In this document: piece by piece, positions 13,350 to 24,278 of the stretch
Numbering within the stretch: position 1 is the first letter of the stretch
Layout: each line of letters begins with the position of its first letter
Notes under the pieces: model-generated
Told to the model about the DNA's origin: nothing
Databases searched by the model: none
Seen by the model: the letters and a program-made list of their open reading frames with translations, nothing else
Made by a program: the position numbers and the translations under genes
Assembly (NCBI GenBank): GCA_034359265.1
Contig: CP136890.1
Coordinates: 33,956,501-34,020,500, forward strand
Source of the DNA: Canna indica
Taxonomy: Eukaryota > Streptophyta > Magnoliopsida > Zingiberales > Cannaceae
Length of the DNA: 64,000 nt
Reading direction: 5' to 3'

Positions 13350-13700
13350 AGGATAATTGGATTGGCCCATCCGACCTTATCCTAAAAGAGAACCCTTAGA
13401 TCAAGTGTCAGAATATTCGGATTTCACCCATCCGAACTTATTCATTAAAAAAGACACTTGGGAGCAATCGAGATTTGCCCGTCAGAACTTGCTCCACGAG
13501 AAACGTAGGAACAATCGAGATTTGTCTGTCCAAACTTGTCCCTTAAAGATATCGAAGGAATAATCGGGATTCACCTGTCCGAACTTATTCCACGAGAAAA
13601 CACTGGAACAATCAGGATTTGTCCATCCGAGCTTGTTCCAAAAAGATAACGTTGGAATAATCGGGATTTCATCGATCCGAACTTATTCCTTTAAACACAG
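13350..13700. repeat. Minisatellite inside the solo LTR
   Basis: About six diverged copies of a unit near 58 bp built on aatcgggatttgcccgtccg-like text followed by aacttgttcc. The same array occurs in the solo LTR at 50271-52293 but not in the complete element, which has another array at that place. Confidence 0.7.
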
Positions 13701-15129
13701 TTTGGGAATTAACCACCCAACCTTCCGAGACAAGCCCGCAATCCAATTCCTATCCGAGCCTCTCCGTCATTCATAAAGATATGACGTAAATAACACCTAA
13801 GTCAAGTGTCTCCTACGGTGTCTTAGGGGTGTCTTTACTAGGAAGCACCGCAACACTCTATGCTCGATCCCAACACCTAGACCCGTAATCCATCAACCCA
13901 TGAGGTTTTATTTCATGCACAAAACTTATTTGTTGGTTTATAACAGATTATGTTGTCCCTTGAATTTTAAATTATGCAATTAAAATTTCCATTTGCCGAA
14001 ATTAGGGTTTTGTTTTAGAGTTTTATTTTCAGTTTACTGTTGAGCCCAAAACTGGTGCACCCAAGTTGAATCTGACTTCCAAAGTGTATCCTAAGGTTCC
14101 AGACTAAGTTTTCTGGTCAAAATAATAGGTTACACAACTATATTCAGTAAACTATACACATCACAATAAAGTTTTTAAAATCAGCCCTGAATCAACAATT
14201 CAGCATAGAGTTTTCAGCAAGATTGAATTTTCAGCATACCATGGTAATTAATCCAAAATTCACAAAAATTAAATCCTTAATCACTATCAACAGATTTTTA
14301 ATATCGAGATAAATCTCACAAGGACAAAAATCATATTTGCTAAACAAGATTTGCATGCATCAATACCATCTTCAAACAAGAATCGAGCTTCATGATCAAG
14401 AACTCATATCAAGAACACACATGACATCAAGATCAAATCCTTATCCTTGTAAAACATAAATAATACCCAAAAATCACAGATTTAATCACAAAATATGCAT
14501 TGACATTATAGGAACCTAAATTGGTAAGCAATCCAAGGCATAGATCACAAAATAAACAAGAATACTCTTTTAGGCATTTCATCAAACACCTCAAGGGCAC
14601 CCCTACATCCACCTTGCTCGAGCACCCCTAGGGTAGTCGTAGGTCTACCGAGCCAAAAAGGGGAAACCTCGGGTTCCCTCCCACAAGTCGACACAAGAAT
14701 TTGGCGATCAAAATACAAGAATCGATGGGAAACAACAAGAACGTCACAACGCCCAAATCGGCTCAAGAACACAAGAGAAAACCCGAGAAAAGGAGGGGTA
14801 AAACCACTCACCCGATTAGGAAGAAAGATTAGATGAGAATTCTCCGATCGGCGGCCTCCGAATCTGGCCCCAAAGGGTGGCAGCGGCTCGGCTCCTCAAG
14901 GAAGGGACGGCGGTTCCGAAGCTTCAAGAAGGCGGCGGCTTCAACCAAGCTGACGGCTTGGCCTCCAAGGAAAGGGGAAGAAGAGGGGGCTCGGCGGCTG
15001 GTTGCTTGAGGGCGGCGGCTCCAAGAGAGGGGGAGAGGGGCGGCTCGGCTCCTCTCTCCAACAAAACTTGTGCGGCTCCTAAAGGGAGCAGCCAAGCCAA
15101 TGAATGTGTGTGTGTGGGGGTGTGGGGGA

Positions 15130-15152
15130 GGGGGGGGGGGGGGGGGGGGGGG
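15130..15152. repeat. Homopolymer G run of 23 after a G-rich microsatellite
   Basis: Twenty-three consecutive G follow tgtgtgtgtggggg-type repeats. On the LTR sense strand this is a C-run directly after a TATA-like GTATAACC. Related LTRs have a C-run of 7 to 13 at the same place (18292 and 32880). Confidence 0.85.
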
Positions 15153-15625
15153 TTATACTCCCCGCCTCAAACCCTCAATCCACTAACACTTATCAAACCT
15201 GCATCCGCCTCAAGCCCGAATCCAACCCGCTAACCCACCTTAACTCAATCTAACCCTATGCTTCACATAGGCATCAAATCACATACACTCATGCAAGATA
15301 ATTTAACAATTCAAGCACACACAATAGAATAATTCAATAAATTTATCTACACAGGAACAAAAATCGCAAAATTCATATTCCTACTTACCCGAGCTCGCAC
15401 CGGACCATGAGTCATCTCGGCTCGACCTCGGACTAGCCCACTAGGCTGGCAAACACAAACCATAGCAAAAATAAATATTAAAATTCTAGGATATTATAGT
15501 GTACCTCCTATAGGCATCGAACCTATGAGGTGAAGACGTTAAACTCTCTAGTGTCATTTTCTAGATCGAGAAACGATGTAGAAGAGATGGTGAAATCTCA
15601 ATCTACGACCCGCTCTAATACCAAA

Positions 15626-16886
15626 TATTGGTGAAATGGCCTACACTACAAGGGGGGGGGTGAATAGTGTGTTTACTAATCTTATTGCCTAATTCAGGTT
15701 TTAATCTTTTCTTTAAACTACTTAGGCAATTAATAAATCGAGTAGCAAGCGGAAGCAAAGTAAATATGCTAATTAAACAAATAGAAGCGGAAGCAATGCG
15801 AACACAATAATTTATAGTGGTTTGGCCCCAATGCCTACTCCACTACCTAAGTACCCCACTTAGTATTTCCAAACTTAGCTTTACTAGATTATAATGTTTC
15901 CCTTACAAAGAGGACTTTTAACTGAAGAGTCTCTGCTCTCATCCTAAGACACTTTCAAACCCGAAAGTCTCCGCCTTCTTACCGAGAGCACTCTTCCACC
16001 TCAACCATAAGGGACAAAAATCACTAATCCTAGCAAACTATGTTTACACCGGTGGATTTAAACCTCAAACACCAAGGCTACCACCCAACTTCAAGACCTA
16101 CACTCTAGGTCTTACACAAACTCAAATACAATGAAATAAACCACAAAAATACACAAACAATGGAGCAAATAAATAATACAACAAATACTTAGCTTCAAAC
16201 ACGAGTCCTAGTTTCTCTTGATGTCTCAATGATAAACCGATCAAAGCTTTAAAGGCAAAATCAATGTTGTATCATGAGAACTAGGGTTTGCAAAAGAATG
16301 GCTCAAGAAAAGCTTTAAGAGTGATCAAAGATGGCTCAATGAAGGTGAAGATCAAAGAGCTAGGAAGGCTCTCATGGCTTCCTATTTATAAGCCATGAAG
16401 AGAAGAGGCAACACACCTCTTCTCAACGAGCAAAAATTTGCCTGTTATCGACCATCAGTCACTGGTCCAGTCGAATGTCGATCAATCGACCAAGCAACCG
16501 CCGAAGCGATTGGAGCACTCTGTGCATTTCGGGCTCGGTTCGGTTGATCGCCCCTGCGACCGAACCTGAGAAATTAGCTTTTTTCCTGATTTCTCGTCGT
16601 GTTATTTGTTTCCAGATTTTGGTTTGATTTTTGGGTTCTTTGCACCATAAAAGAGGATTACATATACATTCTAGACACTCTAAACCTAAAATCTAACTAC
16701 CCAATGAATCTGAGTGCGTCGACGAACGTCCTTGTCAATTTCTCCGATTTCTCCATTTTTTCCAATCGCAAATGTCGAGCGCTAACCAACTTGGAACCTG
16801 AAAGTATTTCTCAATGAAACATTAGTTTTATGTTTGTTATCATCAAAACCGAGATTAAGACCAAGATAGAAAACCTTAGGCCAACA
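15626..16886 (-). repeat. 5' LTR of A3
   Basis: About 1.26 kb, adjoining the PBS (15612-15623, TGGTATTAGAGC on the minus strand, one base off). It ends with gccaaca at 16886. A TATA motif on the minus strand (CTTATAAATAGG, about 16385-16397) marks the U3/R boundary. GTCGA-type palindromes around 16450-16560 are strongly decayed compared with A2. Confidence 0.8.
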
Positions 16887-17985
16887 GACTGGTTGTGTTT
16901 GGTTGAGTCTGGTTTGTTGACTGGTTGACTAGTTCTATTTTTCTTGTCTGTGACTATGACTCTGTGATGACCAAATATTTTCTCCGAACTATTAATTATA
17001 TCTTTATAGTTAGTACTTTTTTTTGCTTTCTACAGAGATGATGACTCTTGGTCTGCATTATTAACGATGATTCTCCTTGTTGTCTTTGAGATCTTTTAAT
17101 CATCGTTAACTTTTTATTTGCCTAAATAACTTTTAAAGGTGAGGTCCTCTTTAAATATATCCGGGCATTACTCTTTGGATCTTTATGGTCTTTAGGAGTT
17201 AAGCGCTATCTATTTGTTTTGAACCGATGACTGTTGGTTATTAAATTGATGGGTTCATTGAACAAAATAGTTATGAACAACATTGATTCAAATCATTCAA
17301 TTGTCTCATATAAATTTCGATGAAAATATCTGATATGCAACTCTCACCATGTGCGAACACTGCGTTGCCAGTTATTGAGAGGAGTTGAGACTACTGAGTG
17401 CAGACTACTGAGTGCACATTGCTGAGTGCAGATGGCAACAATTTATCCTTCTTATCTTCAAGTGAAGTTGGTTTTGGGCTAATAAATTGGTACAACACAA
17501 GGCTGTGTGGAGGACGGAACTCTGTGGCTGGGATGTCATAGAGAGACAAGTTGGTATGTACTTGTAATAGCCAATAGGTTTTTGTTATTTTCAATTCACT
17601 GTAGTACTCATAGTCGAATTTCGGATGTGAAATCCAGAGGACTTATATTGTACTTATAAAGAGTGGATTGAGCATCTGTCTGATGAGTGCCCTGTAGATT
17701 AGGTGACAGGTTTTGTCAGTGAACTACGTAAACAAACCTTTTGTGATTGCGTGTCTTTTGTTTTGGTTCCTACTTTGCTTCTAGTAGCAGTTGCAATAGT
17801 AGTTGCAACTTCCTATTCAACTGCCCTTAACAGAAGTTTCCTTAGAGACATATATTGTCAAAACAAAAGATTCAAAGATGGGCAGTGAAATTAGCAAGAA
17901 AGGTTTCGAAAAGAAAGTGTATGCTTCTTTGGAATAGAAAATGGAGTTTTCAAAGTCTCCTGAGAAGTTTGAAACACCTGTTCCA
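16887..17985 (+). mobile_element. Copia C, left part: 3' internal piece and LTR
   Basis: 16887-17035 resembles text upstream of the copia 3' LTR (35808-35990). After a deletion, 17040 to about 17930 is a copia LTR like those at 6206 and 36017. 17930-17985 continues into an open frame (KSPEKFETPVP) that the gypsy insertion splits and that resumes at 35038. No PBS is seen after this LTR. It could be the 3' LTR of copia B, the 5' LTR of C, or an LTR shared by a tandem pair. Confidence 0.6.
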
Positions 17986-18284
17986 TGTAATATCCTAGAT
18001 ATTTAAATTTATTTTTTTTCTCCTTATGTGTGTTTGCCAGCCTAGCGGACTAGTTTGTGCTCGAGCCGAGTCGACTCATGGTCCAGAGAGAGCTTGCGAG
18101 CTCGGGTAAGTAGGATATGAATTTATAACATTTAGGCTTGGGTAGTGGAGATTATTTAATTTGATGTTGTGTGTGCATAATTATTTAAGTCTATCGGGAT
18201 AGCGGGTTTTGGTTTTGGCTTAAGGTGGATGGGGGTTGTGGATTAAGGATTTAAGGGGTTAGGGACTTAGGGTTGGAGAGAGAG

Positions 18285-18291
18285 TATAAAA
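18285..18291 (+). promoter_or_regulatory. LTR TATA box
   Basis: TATAAAA followed directly by a C-run and ctcatgg, the expected U3/R border. The 3' LTR has lost the TATA at the matching place (agtacaacac near 32869). Confidence 0.6.
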
Positions 18292-19449
18292 CCCCCCCTC
18301 ATGGCTTGTGGCTCCTATTTTGGAGCCACCTAAAGAGTTCTTCTTCCAATTAAGATGAGTGGTTGACCCCATCATCCGGAATTTCTTTCTTAGTTCTTCT
18401 TCCAATTAAGATGAGTGGTTTACCCTCTCTCTTCAGGATTTTTATCGGTTTCTTGAAGCTGTTCTTGACGGCTCGGTATTTACCCCTTGTTCTTGGATTT
18501 TCGAATGAGTTCTTGTTTTCCTTTGATATGAAATCTTGATCTATTCTCCTTATTTGAGATTCTTGTTTATGAGTTTTTTGTTTAGAATTAAATCTGTGAT
18601 TTTGGGTAGAAATCATGTGGTAGGATTAAGATTTTGTTAATGACTAATTAGGGATTCTTGAGAAGGGGGTTCTTGATCTTAATGCTTGATTCTTGGTTTA
18701 AGTATATGGTTTCTTGTGGATCTTGATGAAAAGCATAATTTATGTGAATTAATTCATGAGATTAGTATTCTGTCCTAATGGTAATTTAGGGCTTAACTTT
18801 TGTTAATTTTCGGATTTAATTCTATAAGTATGCTGAAATTGCATGTTTGCTGGAATTGTATGATGAGATGATGAATCTGTGCTGATTTTTATTTGTTTGC
18901 TGTGATGTGTGTGTATGTGTGAATATAGTCATCTAACATATCGTTTCGACCAGCAAATATAGTTTCGAAATATAGGACACACTTTGGAGACTAGATTCGG
19001 GTTAGACACAGTAGTTCTGGGCAGAACAGTAACCTAAAATAAAACCCTAAAACAAAACTCTAATGGAGATGATCTAAATTTTGATTATATAATTAAAATT
19101 GGGTTAAGGCTGATCATAATCTGTTATGAGCCAACTTATAAAGTATGCATGAAATAAAACCATACGGGTTCATGACAATACGGGTCTAAGGGATAGAGGT
19201 CGAGTTTGGAGTGTTGAGACGCTTCATGATGAGGACACCTCTAGGATACCGTAGGAGAATCTTGGCTTAAGTCTTGATGCGCCAAATCCTTGAGTATGGT
19301 GGAGCGGCTCAATTAGAAGCCGGATTATGGGCTACGCCCGGGTGGTTGGACGCCAAATTCTCAACCTACAAAATAAGTACGGAGGGCCTTTCCCGATTGT
19401 TCTGGTTCAGCTTCGTGGGATAAGTTCAGACGGCCTTCCCGATTATCCT

Positions 19450-19665
19450 AGTATGTGCAGTTGCCTTCAGGCATGGAAGGGCTTTGGCCTGATGCACTTC
19501 TCTAGTATGTGCAGTTGCCTTCGGGCATGGTAGGGTTTCGGCCTGATGCACTTCTCTAGTATGTGCGGTTGCCTTCGGGCATGGTAGGGCTTCGGCTTGA
19601 TGCACTTCTTTAGTATGTGCGGTTGCCTTCGGGCATGGTAGGGCTTCGGCCTAATGCACTTCTTA
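19450..19665 (+). repeat. 54-bp minisatellite in the 5' LTR
   Basis: Four copies start at 19450, 19504, 19558 and 19612, each beginning agtatgtgc-gttgccttc and ending gatgcacttctct. The 3' LTR has three copies (34271-34430). Difference in copy number between the two LTRs shows slippage after insertion. Confidence 0.85.
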
Positions 19666-20227
19666 GAGGGATAGATGTCATGGGCATAGGTGGCTTGTTG
19701 GCCTGGTAGCTAGTCACACCTGTTATCTATGTGTTTATTTGCGAGGGTGGGTAAAACCGCTCGCTGAGTTCTTTGAACTCACCCATTGTCGTGTGATTTC
19801 TATTTTGCAGAGCCTAACCGGTGAGATGGGTCGGATGCACTTGGCGCCGCTGGAGGGCAGAGGAGCCGTATGATCTCATAGCAATCCTAGTTAGGATCGT
19901 AGTCAAGTCTTTTGTTAGAAGACATGCACTTGTATCAGTTTGATTTGGAGTTGTAGCCCTGAGGGCATTCATGTTATTTATTTCAGACTTTATTTGTATC
20001 TGAACTTATGAATTGTTGAACTTAAATTGTTATTTCTGCACTTTACGTTTCATTGAGCTACTTGAAAAAAAAAACTATATTTTGGTTCACTTTTCAATTA
20101 AAATAAAACTTGTTATTTCTTACCGCTGTATTATTTATTGAGTTGGCATGTGCATCGTTTAAGCTGCGGGGTATAGGCACATATACCTTGGCCGGTCATG
20201 TGACCCTGAGTTTGGGCATGACAAAGT

Positions 20228-20239
20228 TGGTATCAGAGC
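20228..20239 (+). promoter_or_regulatory. Primer binding site of the Tekay-type element
   Basis: TGGTATCAGAGC, complementary to initiator-Met tRNA, four bases after the LTR end. Confidence 0.9.
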
Positions 20240-20429
20240 ATGTGGTTCGGTCTAACTACGACCTAGAGTTGTTAACATATAGGGCATTGTTAGCGTGTCA
20301 GTATATGGTAGGGGTATACTATGAGATCAATGGGCTAAGTCTGCATCTCAACACAACTTGTGGTTAAGTTATTTAACGACTTAGGGTGAATTCAATTGCC
20401 TAATTCTTGATATTTTCTTTCTGGTGATT

Positions 20430-23400
20430 CCAGATTGATGGAGGCCTTTTAGTGCCGCATAGAGCGGTAGTGGCAGTAACTTCACAGAGCACCGAGGCCG
20501 AGGCTGAGGCCGGGGTCATGGGAGATCGCCCGCAGGCTCGGGAGGAACTAGGACAGTCCCAGGGTAGCACAGCTTGAGGCCGTGAATGGCCCTATGCTAA
20601 AGAGTGCACCATTTTTGGAGGCTAGCCTTGTATGGGTACCTGGATTAGAGATCCTTGCAATGTTTGCTTAAGTATCTCGAATTATTCATTGGGTCTTGTC
20701 ATATAGTTAAATATTTATGGTGCAGTTTGGTTAGGGTGGCCCTAGGGATCCTAGGGGGGGCGGTTAATAGAGATCTACATAAGGGATCTGTAGGGGTTGG
20801 GTGATGGTAAAATTCCCCTATAGCTGAAATTTTGGATTGATTGGAGGATCTTTTCCCTACATTTCAGGAAATATGAATTAGGGGTGTACAGCGACCTTAT
20901 GCTTAAGGGCCATGATTATGTGGGACCAGAGTTGAGCAGACCCGAGAGCGGTTTCGCTCTGAGGCATGTTTTGGCGATGGGCAGACTGGTCATTTCAAGA
21001 AGGATTGTCCTAGCAAGGGCAATCAGCAGCATGATCAGACTGGAGGAAAGGCACCAATGTCAGTGGGTTTCGTAGCTCAGAGGGGATAGATTTAGGGAGA
21101 AGTAGGGGTGAGAAAAAAAAACCGGTTTTTCGGTTAATCGAAAAACCGATTCGAAACCGAACCAGTTTTTACGGTTTCGGTTTTTATTTTTTGAAAAACC
21201 AGTTTTCGGTTTTGGTTTCGGTCCGAGAGGTAAAAAGTCCACCGGTTTCGGTTAACCGACCGGTTCAATATAATTTATTAATTTTTAATAATATATATAT
21301 ATATTAAATTATAAATTATAAATTATAAGAAATTATAAGAAATTACATAACATTATAAAAAATTACAAAAAATTATAAAAAATTATTAAAAAATATAAAA
21401 AATATAGGAGTTTAAAAAAATAAAAAATAAAAAATAAAAATATTAGTTTTTGTAGAACATCATCTTGGATCAAGTGGTTTCACTTTTTTTTTCTTTTTTC
21501 TCAATGAGAATTCGGTATTTGTTTGAATTTTTCTCCATAATTTGCATAATATTATTATGTTTGTAGGTTAAATTTTTTTATTGGTTAACTGAAAATTATA
21601 GGTTAACCGAACCGAAAAAACCGAAACCAAAATAGCGGTTAACCGAAGTTAATGGACCGGTTTACGGTTAATCGTTTTGAAAAACCGAAGTTAATTGACC
21701 GATTAACCAGTCCATGCTCACCCCTAGGGAGAAGGCCAGCGAGCTGGTGGTTCAGAGAGGCCCGCTGCACGGGTGTTTGCTATGAACCAAGAGGGCGCTA
21801 AGGCGTCCAGAGCAGTGGTGTTAGGTAATATTATTGTTGGGTCTACCATTGCATATGTCTTGTTTAATCCGGGTGCTACACACTCTTTTGTATCTGCTTT
21901 GTTTGCTGCTAAGTTGTCAGGGGTACCTTCTGTGCTTGAGTTATCTCTTGTGGTGTCTATGCCTACAGGTGTTTCGGAGATGGAAGAGACAGTCTTTTAG
22001 GGCCATGAGGTTATCATTTGTGGGCATGCGTTAATAGCCGACTTGACACTCCTGTCAATGCTGGAGCTTGATACAATTTTGGGTAAGGACTGGTTGGCCG
22101 ACCATTTTGCCTTAGTGGATTGCAAGGCTATGACTGTGACCTTCAGTAAGCTCAGATTGCCCTAGTTTACCTTCTAGGGTGATGGAAGGGGAGAGCCGTT
22201 GATGGCAATTTCAGCTCTTAAGGCCCGAAAGCTACTTATGGGCAGATGCCAGTCCTTTTTGGCTTTTGTGTAAATCGCACAAGAAGGCAGAGGTGCGGCC
22301 AGGGATATCAGGGGGACGCCCATGGTGTGCGGGTTCTCTGATGTATTTCCAAAGGAGTTGCCAGGGTTACCTCTAGAGAGTGAGATCAAATTCTGTATCG
22401 ATTTGTAGACAGGGGTGAAGTCGATCTCCATTCCTCCGTACTGGATGGTACCAGCTGAGTTGAGGGAGTTGAAGTCCCAGTTACCGGAGCTGCTTGATCT
22501 AGATTTCATTCGCTGCAGTGTTTCACCTTGGGGTGCTCTAGTGCTTTTTGTAAAGAAGAAGCATGAGTCTATGCCGATGTGCATTGATTATTGACAGCTG
22601 AACAAGGTGACAGTGAAGAATCGGTACCTGTTGTCCAGGATTGATGACTTATTTGATCAGCTTCTGGGAGCTCAGTAGTTTTCTAAGATTGACCTGCGGT
22701 CAGGGTATCATCAGTTGGGGATCCGAGACAGTGACGTCCCTAAAACTGCTTTGAGGTCGAGGTATAGGCACTTTGAGTTCCTAGTGATGTCCTTCGGGCT
22801 GACTAATGCACCTGCAGCATTTATGGACCTGATGAACCGGGTGTTCAAGGAATACCTGGATAAATTTGTAATTATGTTCATTAATGATATTTTGATTTAC
22901 TCCAGGAGCAGGGAGGAGCATGTTGAGCACTTGATGGTAATCCTGGAAACTCTCAGGGAGCATAGATTGTACGCCAATATATCCAAGTGCGAGTTTTGGC
23001 TGGAGAGTGTTGGGTTATTTGATCATGTGGTGTCCAGGAAAGGGGTAAAGGTGGACCCCGCAAAGATAGAAGTAGTTCAGAACTAGAAAAGGCCGACTAA
23101 TGTCACTGAGATTTGCAGTTTTCTGGGATTGGTAGGTTACTACAGAAATTTTATGGAGAATTTCTCCAGGATTGCAGTGTCATTGACCCGCCTGACTCAG
23201 AAGAAGGTCAAGTTCGAATGGGATAGTAAGTGCGAGGAGAACTTTCTGAAGCTTAAAGATCGCTTGACGTCGGCGCCAGTTCTAGCAGTACCCTCGGGCT
23301 CGGGAGGGTTTGTTGTTTATTGTGATGCCTCCCGGGTCAACTTGGGTTGTGTGCTGATGCAGAAAGGCAGAGTGATAGCCTATATCTCCAGGCAATTAAA

Positions 23401-23561
23401 GGTTCACAAAAAGAATTACCCAACTCATGATCTTGAGCTGGTAGTGGTGGTGTTCGCATTGAAGATGTAGCGTAACTACCCTTATGGGGAGGCTTGTGAG
23501 ATATTCACTGATCATAAGAGCCTCCAGTATTTGCTCACCCAGAAGGAGTTGAATCTGAGGC
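20430..23561 (+). pseudogene. Gypsy gag-protease-RT-RNase H, first part
   Basis: A gag remnant starts near 20437 (MEAF) and is mostly deleted. A zinc knuckle (about 20963-21010) reads CFGDGQTGHFKKDC, so one Cys is lost. After the MITE comes protease with FNPGATHSFV (21863), where the family has D at the N. RT runs from about 22400 to 23090: [26 protein letters not shown] and FINDILIYS (22878), where the second-last catalytic Asp pair reads N-D. RNase H follows with [10 protein letters not shown] and FTDHKSLQYLLT, up to the CACTA insertion. In-frame stops replace Gln, Arg or Trp codons. These enzymes would copy element RNA to DNA, but this copy cannot. Confidence 0.88.
21103..21726. mobile_element. 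hAT-type MITE in the gypsy gag-pol
   Basis: A 624-bp non-coding element with inverted ends TAGGGGTGAG, flanked by the perfect 8-bp direct repeat gggagaag (21095-21102 and 21727-21734), the duplication length of hAT transposases. The interior is AT-rich and its flanks are dense in GGTTTTCGGTTAACCG-like palindromic words in both orientations. It is non-autonomous. Confidence 0.85.
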
Positions 23562-23587
23562 AGACACTACTAGAAAAATGGTCATCA

Positions 23588-23960
23588 GCAACGGCTGATG
23601 CCGTTGCTGAGCCGTTGCTGAAGAGCATCAGCAACGGCTGAGCCGTTGCAATAGCGCCGTGAGAGAAAGTCGCGTTGCTGATGACTTAGCAACGGTTCAG
23701 CAATGGCCGCTCGGGCCGTCGCTCAAAACATTATCAGCAACGGCCGCTGGGCCGTCGCTAAAAATATTATCAGCAACGGTTTTGCCACAGACCCAGAGCC
23801 GTTGCTGATACCATTAATAGCAACGGCCGCTGAGTCCGTAGCAACACCGTTAGTAAAACTCCGTCGCTAAGCCGTTGCTGTAGGTCATCAGCAACGGCTT
23901 TCGATACACTTTTAGCAACGGCTTTCCCACGGACGCCCGTGGGAAAGCCGTTGCTGATGA
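23588..23960. repeat. Left subterminal repeats of CACTA1
   Basis: More than a dozen copies of cagcaacggc or its reverse complement gccgttgctg, in both orientations and often paired as small palindromes. In En/Spm-type elements such repeats bind TnpA. Confidence 0.88.
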
Positions 23961-24278
23961 CCTATACCTGCAACCAGAAAATTTGAAAATTTCAAATTTC
24001 CATTGATACATTGATACATTTATCTGATACATAACTCACACACCCATACCCTCATACACACATTCATTCACACATCACAAACATCTCATACACATTCATT
24101 CACACATCACAAACACACCAAGATATACATCAAAACAATTATATTTATATTCATAATTATCCACGATAGTATAAACACAATTCAAATGTAAAATTGAAGT
24201 ATCAACATCTCAATAACATTGTCAATATAAATTAAACAAGTTCAATATCTGAGTAACAAAGTCAATATAAACAAAATC

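Larger units (their letters stand above)
12681..15498 (-). mobile_element. Gypsy (Tekay-type) solo LTR in A3 gag
   Basis: The left end tgtcacgcccc and right end ctaggatattata are the reverse complement of the LTR termini of the complete element at 17986-35032. It is flanked by the 5-bp direct repeat gtgta (12676-12680 and 15499-15503). No internal region is present, so it is a solo LTR left by LTR-LTR recombination. It carries a minisatellite (13350-13700) and a long G-run (15130-15152). Short open frames at 14545-15233 are low-complexity LTR text. Confidence 0.9.
12019..15557 (-). pseudogene. gag of A3, interrupted
   Basis: The start lies at 15557 (minus), with a few codons to 15504. The frame resumes at 12675 after the inserted LTR. 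From 12686 to 12324 it reads SLEFIEPKVDMYAWSELD, then a section ending in VMHCSSACDLWATLNVLYDLA, then the Ser-rich linker. After a stop, KRKVICHACKERGHVKKK (about 12270-12330) is a zinc knuckle with its last Cys lost. An acidic Ser-rich stretch and the start of the coiled coil follow. This copy keeps the cleanest UBN2-like region of the family. Confidence 0.75.
12019..16886 (-). mobile_element. Element A3: A-family LTR element split by a gypsy solo LTR
   Basis: Minus-strand order: LTR (16886-15626), PBS (15623-15612), gag start (15557), a gypsy solo LTR inserted in gag (15498-12681), then the rest of gag to 12019, where the copy is truncated. Removing the solo LTR and one copy of gtgta rejoins the gag frame at text colinear with A1. 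Confidence 0.8.
17986..20223 (+). repeat. 5' LTR of the Tekay-type element
   Basis: TGTAATATCC to GGGCATGACA, 2238 bp. Compared with the 3' LTR it lacks about 270 bp of Pro/Ala-type GC-rich text after ccacctaaagagtt and has a short tandem copy of ttcttccaattaagatgag at 18340-18420. The last 400 bp (19730-20223) are very similar to the two solo LTRs. Confidence 0.92.

Noticed and set aside
13350..13700. Regularly spaced repeats that might suggest a CRISPR array
   Set aside because: Units are diverged, the spacers are themselves similar, and the array lies inside a plant LTR; this is a minisatellite.
20228..20239. tRNA gene
   Set aside because: Only the 12-base complement of initiator-Met tRNA is present; it is a primer binding site.
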